Shown here: positions 28,083-37,110 of the stretch, piece by piece
How the letters are laid out: each line of letters begins with the position of its first letter
Numbering within the stretch: position 1 is the first letter of the stretch
From: Bacteroidales bacterium UBA6397
Lineage (GTDB): Bacteria > Bacteroidota > Bacteroidia > Bacteroidales > UBA932
DNA: 64,000 bases
NCBI GenBank assembly: GCA_002439875.1
Contig: DJQB01000018.1
Location: forward strand, 37,606 to 101,605
Direction of reading: 5' to 3'
Made by a program: the position numbers and the translations under genes
Notes under the pieces: generated by a model
The model's input: the letters and a program-made list of their open reading frames with translations, nothing else
Told to the model about the DNA's origin: nothing
Databases searched by the model: none

Positions 28083-29096
28083 CTAACGGCGCCTGACACT
28101 GAAGGCTCGCCTTGAAGGAGAGGATGACGACCGGCCAGACTCCTCTTCCCTCATCCTGACCATCGCCGAGTACTCAGACACCGACATCGACATGTCCAGA
28201 TAGTTGGCCGGATTCACCTTCTGTCCCTTGTAGACAACCTCATAATGGAGATGAGGGCCGCTTGAGCGCCCGGACTTTCCGCTCTCGGCGATGCAATCGC
28301 CCCTCTTCACCTTCATACCCTCGATCACCTTGACAGAATTAAGATGGGCGTAGATCGTCTTATAGCCGAACCCGTGGTCTATAGTGACGGAATTACCGTA
28401 GCCGAAGAACTCGAACTTGACCGACTCAACCACTCCATCGCCTGTGGCATAGACAGGATTGCCTATCTTCATGGCGAAATCAAGGCCTGTGTGCATCTTG
28501 ACGGAGCCTGTGAACGGGTCTGACCTGTAACCGAACCGGCTGGAAAGCTTGTACCTTGACTGGTCTGGAACTATCGGAGGGATGGCCGGGATGCATGACG
28601 CCATGTCCCCGGCGGTCTTGGACACAGAGACAACCTCATCAAAGGACTTGCTCTGGACATAAGTCTTTCTCGTCAGCCTGTCAATCCTCAAGGCAGTGTT
28701 CTTGAGCCTGTTGTCCGCTTCAAGACCATCCAGGAACGAGTACCTGTCAACCCCTCCTATTCCCGCCTCACGGACTCCGGACGGAATCTCATTCATTCCG
28801 AATATGGACCTGTAGATGTCGTCATCCCTCACCCTTAAAGCCTCCAAGATCTCGTCGTAGCGGTCAAGCTTGGTGTTCATGAGGTCAATCCTCGCATCCC
28901 AACGGGCGCGCTCGGCCTTCAGGAACGCCGTCTTAGGCAAGTCATAGCCAAGAACCGACGTGAAGAGCCACAGATAGAACACAGCCATCGCCACGCTTCC
29001 GGCGAACAGCAGAAGCCCCCTGAAGACTTTCGACTTCAAGGACACCTCCTTTATCTCATATAATAAGGTCTCCGGATTGAGAATATACTTTCTCAT
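28083..29096 (-). CDS. M23 family metallopeptidase (tandem paralogue)
   Basis: 337 aa with the same layout as its neighbour: one membrane helix, helical stalk, and an M23 domain with HTGLD and HLHYEV ligands. It ends in a basic, serine-rich tail (SSSPSRRAFSVRRR). It is the first gene of the long minus-strand run to the Rnf genes. The ATG lies only six bases from a TATATTTG box, so the transcript may have almost no 5' leader. Confidence 0.9.
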   Translation of the reverse strand: MRKYILNPETLLYEIKEVSLKSKVFRGLLLFAGSVAMAVFYLWLFTSVLGYDLPKTAFLKAERARWDARIDLMNTKLDRYDEILEALRVRDDDIYRSIFGMNEIPSGVREAGIGGVDRYSFLDGLEADNRLKNTALRIDRLTRKTYVQSKSFDEVVSVSKTAGDMASCIPAIPPIVPDQSRYKLSSRFGYRSDPFTGSVKMHTGLDFAMKIGNPVYATGDGVVESVKFEFFGYGNSVTIDHGFGYKTIYAHLNSVKVIEGMKVKRGDCIAESGKSGRSSGPHLHYEVVYKGQKVNPANYLDMSMSVSEYSAMVRMREEESGRSSSSPSRRAFSVRRR

Positions 29097-29102
29097 AGTT
29101 TA

Positions 29103-29135
29103 CAAATATACCCTTTTTTGCGATATATCCCGAAA
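29103..29135 (-). promoter_or_regulatory. Promoter of the M23-MerR-dnaB-rnf run, possibly leaderless
   Basis: Minus strand: TTTC at 29132-29135, 21-nt spacer, TATATTTG at 29103-29110. The start codon is at 29094-29096. Transcription starting about 5-7 nt past the box would begin at or next to the ATG. Confidence 0.6.
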
Positions 29136-29150
29136 AATGTTATAATTTTG
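29117..29150 (+). promoter_or_regulatory. Promoter of alaS
   Basis: TTTG at 29117-29120, 22-nt spacer, TAATTTTG at 29143-29150. It overlaps the divergent promoter, so the two polymerases would compete for the same 50 bp. Confidence 0.55.
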
Positions 29151-29225
29151 CCAATTCCGTGCCTTACCCGAAGCAAATTCGGAGCCGCTGCGGAGGAATA
29201 TTCACGAATTAATTGATTTTTAAAT

Positions 29226-31844
29226 ATGTACACCTCCAAAGAGATTCGACAACAATTTTTGGACTTCTTCGCGTCCAAGGGACACACGATTGTTCCGTCC
29301 GCACCTATGGTGATCAAGAATGACCCAACTCTCATGTTCACCAACGCAGGAATGAACCAGTTCAAGGACATATTCCTTGGGAACACCGTGCCTAAGATGA
29401 AAAGGGCGACCGATTCGCAGAAATGCCTGAGGGTCAGCGGTAAGCACAATGACCTTGAGGCCGTTGGACACGACGGCAGACATCACACAATGTTCGAGAT
29501 GCTGGGCAACTGGAGTTTCGGAGACTATTTCAAGACCGAGGCGATCAGTTGGGCATGGGAACTTCTGACAGAGGTTTACAAGATTGACAGATCGAAACTC
29601 TACGCCACGGTGTTCGAAGGCTCTTCAGAAGATGGCACCGGGCTTGATGAAGAAGCAAGACAGGCTTGGTTAAGGTTTATGCCTGAGGACCACATCCTCC
29701 TTGGCAACAAGCACGACAACTTTTGGGAGATGGGAGACACAGGACCTTGCGGCCCTTGCAGCGAGATCCACATCGACCTGCGGCCGGATGAGGAGATCGC
29801 CAAGATTCCAGGAAAAGATTTGGTAAACACTGACAATGATCAGGTCATCGAGATCTGGAACCTTGTGTTCATGCAGTACAACCGCAAGGCAGATGGTTCA
29901 TTGGAGTCTCTTCCTGCCAAAAATATCGACACCGGAATGGGTTTCGAGAGGCTCTGCATGGTGCTTCAGGGCAAAACCAGCAACTATGACACAGACTTGT
30001 TCTCCGGAATGATCCGCAAGATCGAGGAACTCTCCGGACACAAATACCACGAGAACGAAAAGACCGAGGTCGCCATGAGGGTGATTGCTGACCACATCAG
30101 GGCGATAGCGTTCTCCATCGCGGACGGCCAGTTGCCGTCCAATGTAAAAGCCGGCTATGTCATCCGCAGAATCCTGCGTCGGGCCGTGCGCTACGGCTAC
30201 ACATTCCTTGGTTTCGACGAGCCGTTCCTCTGCTTGCTGATTCCACAGCTTGTGGCGGACATGGGCGAGGCCTATCCGGAACTCGGAAAACAGCAGAAGC
30301 TGATCGAAAGCGTGATCCGTGAGGAAGAGATGTCTTTCCTCAGGACTCTCGACCGTGGAATCAAGTTGATGGATGACTACATCGCCAAGAACTCCGCGAC
30401 AAAGACTGTTCCCGGAGAGGATGCTTTCATTCTCTACGACACCTACGGATTCCCAATCGACCTGACCGAACTGATCGCCTCGGAGAAAGGTTATACGGTT
30501 GACATGGAGGGTTTTGGCAAGGAGCTTCAAAAGCAGAAGGACAGGGCGCGCAACGCCACGGCCAACGAGTTCGGAGACTGGACCGTTTACCACGAGGGGG
30601 AGGAAGAGGCGTTCCTCGGCTACGACAACCTTGAGCTGAAAGACGTGAAACTCCTTAAGCAGCGCACCGTCAAGCAGAAGAACAAGACGATGTTCCAGCT
30701 GGTTTTCGACCGTACTCCGTTCTACGCCGAGATGGGCGGACAGGTCGGAGACACGGGAGTCATCATCTCTGAAAGCGGCGAGGAGATCAGGATCCTCAAC
30801 ACAATAAAGGAAAACAACCTCACAATCCACATCGCCGAAAGGATTCCGACGAACTGCGAGGAGACCTTCACATTAAAGGTGGACGTGGAGCGTAGGCAAA
30901 GAATCACAGCGAACCACACGGCCACCCACCTTCTGGACTTCGCCCTGAGAGAGGTTCTTGGAACACACATCGAGCAGAAGGGGTCGTTCGTGGGGCCGGA
31001 CTATTTCCGCTTCGACTTCTCTCATTTCGCGAAAGTATCCGATGAGGAGCTCAGGAAGGTCGAGCACAGGGTCAACCAATTGATCCGCGCGGACTACCCG
31101 CTTGAGGAAAAGAGGGATGCGACAATGGACGAGGCCAAGGCTATGGGAGCCATAGCGCTCTTCGGAGAAAAATACGGAGACAGGGTGCGCGTCATCAAGT
31201 TCGGTGACTCAATCGAGCTTTGCGGCGGAACCCACGCCAGATCCACCGGCCGCATCGGTTTCTTCAAGATAGTCTCCGAGTCTGCCATCGCAGCAGGCGT
31301 ACGCAGGATTGAGGCAGTGACGGGCGAGGCTGCGGAAGACATGCTCGACACCCTCACAGACACTCTCAAGGGCATCCGCACGATGTTGGGCAACGCTCCT
31401 GAAGTTGCGGCGGCCGTGGCCAAACTCATCAGCGAGAACTCCTCAGCAAAGAAGAAGATCGAGGAATATGCCAAAGAGAAAGCTACCGCGTTCGCCAGAG
31501 AGATTTCCGAAAACGCCGAAGAGATCAATGGAATAAAAGTTGTTAAGTTCAGCCGGGATGTTGACCCGTCCATGCTCCGCGAGGCCGCGACGATCCTTCA
31601 GAAGGAGGTCGAAAACTTCGCCCTTGCGGCCGCCTTCAGCCACGAAGGCAAACCTCAACTTGCTCTGATGTACTCCAACGACCTTGTGGCCGCCGGTCAC
31701 AATGCCGCCAAGGACATCCGTGAGGCCGCAAAGTTCATTCAGGGCGGTGGCGGCGGACAACCGGTTCTCGCCACGGCTGGAGGTAGGAATATTGATGGGC
31801 TCCAAGCCGCACTGGACAAGATGGTCGAGATCATCACGGCATAG
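29226..31844 (+). CDS. alaS: Alanyl-tRNA synthetase
   Basis: 872 aa, full length. The class II catalytic core ([35 protein letters not shown]) is followed by the editing domain with the zinc motifs HTATH and [10 protein letters not shown], and the C-Ala domain with the [14 protein letters not shown] glycine stretch. It charges tRNA-Ala and clears Ser/Gly mischarging. Divergent from the M23 genes. Confidence 0.98.
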   Translation: MYTSKEIRQQFLDFFASKGHTIVPSAPMVIKNDPTLMFTNAGMNQFKDIFLGNTVPKMKRATDSQKCLRVSGKHNDLEAVGHDGRHHTMFEMLGNWSFGDYFKTEAISWAWELLTEVYKIDRSKLYATVFEGSSEDGTGLDEEARQAWLRFMPEDHILLGNKHDNFWEMGDTGPCGPCSEIHIDLRPDEEIAKIPGKDLVNTDNDQVIEIWNLVFMQYNRKADGSLESLPAKNIDTGMGFERLCMVLQGKTSNYDTDLFSGMIRKIEELSGHKYHENEKTEVAMRVIADHIRAIAFSIADGQLPSNVKAGYVIRRILRRAVRYGYTFLGFDEPFLCLLIPQLVADMGEAYPELGKQQKLIESVIREEEMSFLRTLDRGIKLMDDYIAKNSATKTVPGEDAFILYDTYGFPIDLTELIASEKGYTVDMEGFGKELQKQKDRARNATANEFGDWTVYHEGEEEAFLGYDNLELKDVKLLKQRTVKQKNKTMFQLVFDRTPFYAEMGGQVGDTGVIISESGEEIRILNTIKENNLTIHIAERIPTNCEETFTLKVDVERRQRITANHTATHLLDFALREVLGTHIEQKGSFVGPDYFRFDFSHFAKVSDEELRKVEHRVNQLIRADYPLEEKRDATMDEAKAMGAIALFGEKYGDRVRVIKFGDSIELCGGTHARSTGRIGFFKIVSESAIAAGVRRIEAVTGEAAEDMLDTLTDTLKGIRTMLGNAPEVAAAVAKLISENSSAKKKIEEYAKEKATAFAREISENAEEINGIKVVKFSRDVDPSMLREAATILQKEVENFALAAAFSHEGKPQLALMYSNDLVAAGHNAAKDIREAAKFIQGGGGGQPVLATAGGRNIDGLQAALDKMVEIITA

Positions 31845-31889
31845 ACGGGAACATATTCATTGATATATTCATAAAGCAACGTTTCGGGG

Positions 31890-34400
31890 ATGAAGAAGAT
31901 TGACAGATTCATACTGACCTCATTCATAGGACCATTCTTCATGATCCTGCTTGTGGTCATCTTCATCCTTATGATGCAGTTCCTGTGGGTCTACATAGAC
32001 GAGCTTGTCGGGAAGGGTCTGAGCATCGGGGTCGTCGCGGAGTTCCTCTTCTGGGGCAGTTGCACCATGCTGCCGCTGGCGCTGCCGCTTGCCACTCTGC
32101 TGGCCTCCATGATGACCATCGGCAACATGGGTGAGAACAACGAGCTGATCGCCTTGAAGGCGGCCGGCGTGTCAGTCCTCAGGATAATGCTTCCGATACT
32201 CATCGCGTCGTTTTTCATCAGCGTCGGGACATTCTTCGTCATCAACAACCTCGTTCCGGTCTCCTTCAACGAGATCTACACGCTGAGGGATGACCTCGGG
32301 AAGACCAAGGACGAGATCAAGATCCCGTCCGGCACATTCTACGACGGAGTTGACGGGTATGTCCTCAGGGTCGGAAGCAGGAACGACAAGACGGGCATGA
32401 TGAGAGATGTCATGCTCTATGACCACCACGGCAAAGGCAACACCCGTCTCACTCTCGCGGACTCTGCCATCATGAAGATGTCCAAGGACAAGTCCTACCT
32501 GACATTCCGGATGTACAATGGAACCAACTATCAGGAGACCAACGAGAAAAGTTACCGGGACACCTCACTGCAACTCCATAAAATCGACTTCTCCAGGCAG
32601 GAGATGGTCATAGCGCTTCAGAACTATGCATTCCAGAAGTCCGACAGCGCGAGGTACGGAGACCAGGTCAAGGCTCTGCCACTGGAGAGGCTCCGTTCGC
32701 AGAAAGACTCGCTTGAGACCTTGAGGGACAGCACCAAGGCGCAGCAGATTGTCAGCACGGAAGCATCCTACGTTTTCGCCCTGAACAAGCAGTTGGACAC
32801 GACGGCAAGCGGAATCACCAGAAATTTCAGCGATCCGGAATTCTTGACTTTCAAGGACGACAAGGCCATGGCTGAGGCCTTGAGCAAGGCGGCGGACAAT
32901 GCCAGGCAACTCAAATCGAATCTGGAGAGTTATGAGTTCGGGGCATTTGACTATACCGTACGCTTGAGGTGGACGGCACTTGAGTTCCTGCGGCGCTACG
33001 GCCAGGCACTCGCATGCTTCATCATGTTCTTCATCGGAGCCCCGCTCGGAGCGTTGATCAGGAAAGGAGGAATCGGAGTCTCAGCGATTGTCTCGCTGCT
33101 TTTCTTCGTTCTCTACTGGATCGTGGACATCACGGGAGTCAAGCTGGCGAGGGACGGAAGCATCAGCACAGTGGCAGGCGCGTTCATGTCCGCATGGATT
33201 CTGTTGCCGATTGGCCTGTTCCTCACATGGAAGGCTATCCACGACACTGACATCTCAAATATGGACAGCATCAGGAATTGGTGGAGAAAGACTAAAAGCA
33301 TGATAGCGGGAATATTCAAAAAGACAAGGATAGTGTACATGGGCACGCCGGACTTCGCGGTGGCTCCTTTGCGGGCGCTTCTGGATCAGAAGTACAACAT
33401 TGTCGGTGTGGTGACTGTGGCTGACAAGCCAAGCGGCCGGGGCCAGAAGGTGAACGAAAGCGCGGTCAAGAAATTCGCCGTCGAGCACGGAATTCCGGTC
33501 CTCCAACCGGTGAAACTTAAGGACCCGGAGTTCCTGAAGCAACTCAAGGCCCTGAAGGCCGACCTCTTCATCGTGGTGGCATTCAGGATGTTGCCCGAAG
33601 AGGTATGGAGAATGCCCAAGCTTGGCACGTTCAATCTGCACGCTGCGCTCCTGCCTCAGTACCGTGGTGCGGCTCCTATCAACTGGGCCGTGATCAACGG
33701 AGAGACCAGAACCGGGGCCACCACGTTTATGATAGACAAGGACATCGACACAGGCGGGATCATCCTGCGTCAAGGGGTCAACATTTCCGGCACCGACACC
33801 GCCGGGGATGTCCACGACAAACTGATGGAGATCGGCGCGGATCTGGTTGTGCAGACAACACAGGGCATAATCGAGCATAATGTGGACACCCGTGTGCAAA
33901 GAAGCTTCATACAGGGTTCCGAGGTGCTGAAGCCCGCGCCGAAACTCACACGCGAGCTGTGCCATATTGATTGGAACGACTCCACCAAGCAGATCTACAA
34001 TCTCATTCGTGGTCTGAGTCCTTATCCTGCCGCGTTCACCGAGCTCGTCAAAGAAGGCGGCGCTCCGGTTCAGTTGAAGATCTTCTCAGCGGAGAAAGTT
34101 GAGAGTGGGGCACTTCGACAAACTCCGCGGCCAGCTGTGGCGGTTCCTGAACCTGCCGGAGAAACCGTTCGGCAAGGCTCACCAACCCTCGAAACGGCCA
34201 TCCCTGGCAGAATCATAACCGACGGCAAGAATTATCTGTACATCACCACCGCCGACGGAGCCATCTCATTGAAAGACGTGCAGATGGCCGGGAAGAAGAG
34301 GATGGACATCAAGGCGTTCCTCGCAGGATTCCGTGAGCCCGAGACCTACACCACCACCCCAGGCACATCCAAGGCCGAGATAGCCAAGACAAAGGCGTGA
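31890..34400 (+). CDS. fmt: LptF/LptG-type permease fused in frame to methionyl-tRNA formyltransferase
   Basis: 836 aa in one open frame. Residues 1 to about 465 are an LptF/LptG (YjgP/YjgQ) permease with N- and C-terminal membrane helices and a large periplasmic domain; such proteins extract LPS from the inner membrane. From Met471 (33300) a complete Fmt begins: TRIVYMGTPDFAV, DKPSGRGQ, NLHAALLPQYRGAAPINWA. Fmt formylates the initiator Met-tRNA. No stop or frameshift separates the parts; internal initiation at 33300 could still give a free Fmt. A REP-like insert (34111-34200) lies in the C-terminal Fmt domain. The fusion is unusual and could be an assembly error, though the sequence looks clean. 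Confidence 0.85.
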   Translation: MKKIDRFILTSFIGPFFMILLVVIFILMMQFLWVYIDELVGKGLSIGVVAEFLFWGSCTMLPLALPLATLLASMMTIGNMGENNELIALKAAGVSVLRIMLPILIASFFISVGTFFVINNLVPVSFNEIYTLRDDLGKTKDEIKIPSGTFYDGVDGYVLRVGSRNDKTGMMRDVMLYDHHGKGNTRLTLADSAIMKMSKDKSYLTFRMYNGTNYQETNEKSYRDTSLQLHKIDFSRQEMVIALQNYAFQKSDSARYGDQVKALPLERLRSQKDSLETLRDSTKAQQIVSTEASYVFALNKQLDTTASGITRNFSDPEFLTFKDDKAMAEALSKAADNARQLKSNLESYEFGAFDYTVRLRWTALEFLRRYGQALACFIMFFIGAPLGALIRKGGIGVSAIVSLLFFVLYWIVDITGVKLARDGSISTVAGAFMSAWILLPIGLFLTWKAIHDTDISNMDSIRNWWRKTKSMIAGIFKKTRIVYMGTPDFAVAPLRALLDQKYNIVGVVTVADKPSGRGQKVNESAVKKFAVEHGIPVLQPVKLKDPEFLKQLKALKADLFIVVAFRMLPEEVWRMPKLGTFNLHAALLPQYRGAAPINWAVINGETRTGATTFMIDKDIDTGGIILRQGVNISGTDTAGDVHDKLMEIGADLVVQTTQGIIEHNVDTRVQRSFIQGSEVLKPAPKLTRELCHIDWNDSTKQIYNLIRGLSPYPAAFTELVKEGGAPVQLKIFSAEKVESGALRQTPRPAVAVPEPAGETVRQGSPTLETAIPGRIITDGKNYLYITTADGAISLKDVQMAGKKRMDIKAFLAGFREPETYTTTPGTSKAEIAKTKA
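34111..34200. repeat. REP-like element in the Fmt coding region
   Basis: It starts with CACTTCGACAAACTC and ends with GGCAAGGCTCACCAACCCTC. It encodes the peptide ALRQTPRPAVAVPEPAGETV and then RQGSPTLETA, which is foreign to Fmt and matches other REP inserts of the window. Confidence 0.75.
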
Positions 34401-35071
34401 TGGAGGCTGTCATAATCTGCAAAGGCGATTTCCCGAAAAAGGAATATCCCCGCGAGCTTCTCCGCAGGGCAGATGTGGTCATCTGCTGCGACGGGGCTCT
34501 GGAGGCGTTTCTCCGGAACCGCGACAAGATATTCAAAGAGCGGCGTGATCCTGATGTCATAATCGGCGACATGGATTCTCTTTCCACGAGACTGATGAAG
34601 GAATATTCCCACATCGCCGTAAGGGAGGAGGAACAGGAAACCAATGATCAGAGCAAGGCATTCCGTTTTCTGATGAAGCAATGGCCGGAAGTGAAGACCG
34701 TGCACATTTTAGGTGCGACCGGGAAACGCGAGGCCCACACCATCGGCAATCTGGGACAGCTCATGGAATATGCCAGACTATATGGAGCCGGTGGCAATCC
34801 TAAAGAAGGTAGCATTTATGTTGATGTTGTGTCCGACTACTCAACGGCTTTCGCATTGACAGACTCAAGCGAATTGTTCGTGGGTGAAGGCAGGGCTGTC
34901 TCAATATTCAGTCCAGACAATTCCCTAAACATCAAGTCAGAGGGATTAGTCTGGCCAACCGACAACGTGGTTTTCGACAATTGGTGGCAGGCGACCCTCA
35001 ACCGCGCGTCCGCAGATGTCATCAAACTTACGTTCTCGCATAAGTCGATCGCTCTCATCATTCTGGATTAA
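34400..35071 (+). CDS. thiN: Thiamine diphosphokinase (thiamine pyrophosphokinase)
   Basis: 223 aa. The catalytic motif IIGDMDSLS and CCDGAL (nucleotide binding) are visible, with a GATGKREAHTIGNL loop and a beta-rich C-terminal domain. It makes thiamine diphosphate from thiamine and ATP. Start at ATG 34400, sharing one base with the fmt stop (TGATG), so it is translationally coupled to the LptF-Fmt gene. Confidence 0.9.
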   Translation: MEAVIICKGDFPKKEYPRELLRRADVVICCDGALEAFLRNRDKIFKERRDPDVIIGDMDSLSTRLMKEYSHIAVREEEQETNDQSKAFRFLMKQWPEVKTVHILGATGKREAHTIGNLGQLMEYARLYGAGGNPKEGSIYVDVVSDYSTAFALTDSSELFVGEGRAVSIFSPDNSLNIKSEGLVWPTDNVVFDNWWQATLNRASADVIKLTFSHKSIALIILD

Positions 35072-35096
35072 TGTTTTGATTCATTTGTCCTTCCGA

Positions 35097-35157
35097 TGCT
35101 TCGACAGGCTCGGCATCCGAAGAAACCAGACTGTTTTTGTCGAAGCGGCTCTGACGG
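35097..35157. repeat. REP-like inverted pair upstream of ferredoxin gene
   Basis: GCTTCGACAGGCTCGGCATCC at the left faces TTTTTGTCGAAGCGGCTCTG at the right. It lies in the 160-base gap after thiN, giving a spurious N-terminal extension to the next frame. Confidence 0.75.
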
Positions 35158-35233
35158 ACAGAATCTCAAATACTATCGACGGCCATTTCAGATTTTTTCA
35201 TTATTTTTACGGAACATTTTGGCTCACGAAACT

Positions 35234-36943
35234 ATGCTCCGAAAAATTAGAATCTCTCTGGCGGCGCTCTGCCTTGTCGCGGTCACGCTACTGTTTCTGG
35301 ACTTCACCGGAACAGTTCACCAATGGTTAGGATGGCTGGCCAAGCTCCAGTTCCTGCCGGCGGTTTTGGCTCTCAATGTCACCGTGGTGCTGGTACTCCT
35401 GCTTCTCACGCTGATCTTCGGCAGAATCTACTGTTCGGTGATCTGCCCTTTGGGTGTGTTCCAGGACTGCGTCTCCAATCTCAGCTCAAGAAGAAAAGGC
35501 AAGAAAGCAAGGTTTTCATATTCAACGGAAAAGAAATGGCTTCGCTATGGGATACTGGTGCTGTTTGTGGTCGCCTTGGTCGCCGGACTTAATACCCTTG
35601 TGGCACTTCTGGCTCCTTACAGCGCCTATGGCCGGATGGTTCAGAGCCTTCTCGCACCGGTTTGGCAGTGGGGTAACAATCTTCTCGCATGGATCGCCGA
35701 GAGACAGGGCAGCTATGCTTTTGCCACCAAAGAGGTGTGGCTCAGGAGTCTGCCGACACTGATCATCGCAGCCGCCACGTTTGCTGTGGCCGTTGTTCTC
35801 GCCTGGAGAGACGGCAGAGCCTATTGCAACACAATCTGCCCGGTAGGGACAGTCCTGAGCTTCTTCTCACGGTTCGCTATGTTCCGTCCTATGATCGACA
35901 AGTCAAAGTGCAAGAGTTGCCACGCCTGCGAAAGGAAATGCAAGGCCGCATGCATAGATGTTGACAATCATCGGATTGACTACAGCCGGTGTGTGGACTG
36001 CTTTGACTGCATCGATTCATGCCGATTGGGAGCGCTCAGGTACCGATTCGCATGGGGACATACGGTCACTTCGACAAGCTCAGTGACCGATACTTTCCGA
36101 GCCGGTTCCCCTGCACCGGAGAACACTTTTGTCTCAGATTCCACGGGCGCGAAAACGCCACAAAATGCGTCTGTGGGGAGTAAAATGGCATCCGGCGAGA
36201 ACAAATATGCACAAAAACTCGCCCTTGGCAATACGGTCGTTGAGCCTGTGGTCCGACAGGGCTCTCCAACCGTCGAAGCGGCGGACAATGGCAGAAGAGC
36301 ATTCCTGATTGGAGGCGCCGCTGTCATCGGTGGTACACTCTTGTCTTCACTGCCGATGAGGGCCGAAGAAGAGGAGATCAAGGACAAGAAACGTGACGGC
36401 GGATTCGCCGAGATCATACCTAAAAAGGCTCCGGCAAGAAAGACTCCGATAACTCCGTTCGGATCCGAAAGTGTCGAAAAGTTCTACAAACACTGCACGG
36501 CCTGCCAGCTCTGCGTGACCGTCTGCCCGAACAATGTACTCAGACCATCCTCCAGACTTGAGCACCTGATGCAGCCGGAGATGTCTTTCGAGAAAGGTTA
36601 CTGCCGCCCAGAGTGCGTGAAATGCTCCGAGGTCTGCCCGGCTGGAGCGATACTGAAAATCACACCGGAAGAGAAGACCGATTGGAAAGTCGGCACAGCC
36701 AGCGTGGACTATGACCTCTGCGTTGTCAACCGTGACGGAGTACACTGCGGCAACTGCGCGCGTCATTGCCCTGTCGGAGCCATCAGGATGGTCAAAAAGG
36801 ACCCGGATGACGAGAAGAGCCTCAGGATTCCTTCGGTCAACGAGGAGAAGTGCATCGGCTGCGGCGCGTGCGAGAACCTCTGCCCGTCCCGCCCGATCAG
36901 CGCCATCACCGTCAACGGGTATAGTGTCCACCACAACGCATAA
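35234..36943 (+). CDS. NapH/NapG-like membrane polyferredoxin (4Fe-4S), with repeat-rich linker
   Basis: 569 aa from ATG 35234; the longer frame is REP sequence. Residues 1-220 hold several membrane helices with CxxxCP motifs (CSVICPLGVFQDC, CNTICPVGTVL). Two ferredoxin motifs follow (CKSCHACERKC, CVDCFDCIDSC). Next comes a linker of about 100 residues made by two REP elements. Then a twin-arginine-like segment (NGRRAFLIGGAAVIGG) leads into a second ferredoxin domain (CTACQLCVTVC, CGNCARHCP, CIGCGACENLCP). It looks like NapH and NapG fused. The predicted role is electron transfer between quinol and a periplasmic or exported reductase; the neighbouring aldo/keto reductase is a candidate partner. 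Confidence 0.8.
   Translation: MLRKIRISLAALCLVAVTLLFLDFTGTVHQWLGWLAKLQFLPAVLALNVTVVLVLLLLTLIFGRIYCSVICPLGVFQDCVSNLSSRRKGKKARFSYSTEKKWLRYGILVLFVVALVAGLNTLVALLAPYSAYGRMVQSLLAPVWQWGNNLLAWIAERQGSYAFATKEVWLRSLPTLIIAAATFAVAVVLAWRDGRAYCNTICPVGTVLSFFSRFAMFRPMIDKSKCKSCHACERKCKAACIDVDNHRIDYSRCVDCFDCIDSCRLGALRYRFAWGHTVTSTSSVTDTFRAGSPAPENTFVSDSTGAKTPQNASVGSKMASGENKYAQKLALGNTVVEPVVRQGSPTVEAADNGRRAFLIGGAAVIGGTLLSSLPMRAEEEEIKDKKRDGGFAEIIPKKAPARKTPITPFGSESVEKFYKHCTACQLCVTVCPNNVLRPSSRLEHLMQPEMSFEKGYCRPECVKCSEVCPAGAILKITPEEKTDWKVGTASVDYDLCVVNRDGVHCGNCARHCPVGAIRMVKKDPDDEKSLRIPSVNEEKCIGCGACENLCPSRPISAITVNGYSVHHNA
36064..36088. repeat. REP-like palindrome in ferredoxin linker (1)
   Basis: GGTCACTTCGACAAGC followed by TCAGTGACC, inside the linker-coding part of the ferredoxin gene. 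It is the classic form of the element and reads TSTSSVTD in frame. Confidence 0.8.
36234..36282. repeat. REP-derived repeat in ferredoxin linker (2)
   Basis: TTGAGCCTGTGGTCCGACAG followed by GGCTCTCCAACCGTCGAAGC. It encodes EPVVRQGSPTVEA and is near-identical to the repeats at 7178-7219 and 34161-34200. Confidence 0.8.
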
Positions 36944-37110
36944 CCGGAGTGATATGGCTCCAAGGTTCCTGATTTACCTTACATTGCCATACGATTAATG
37001 CGCATTTTCAGGAATTTTGGGTAGGGGTAACATAGATTGATTTGGTGGGCAATCACCTCGAACAAGAAACATTTTTTCAGTAAGTAATTGTCCGCTTGCG
37101 ATAGTTCAAG

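Noticed and set aside
29898..30830. 310-codon ORF antisense to alaS
   Set aside because: Shadow of a highly conserved synthetase; no domain or start context.
35096..35233. N-terminal extension of the polyferredoxin
   Set aside because: Encoded by REP-like repeat sequence; a membrane-protein start lies at 35234.
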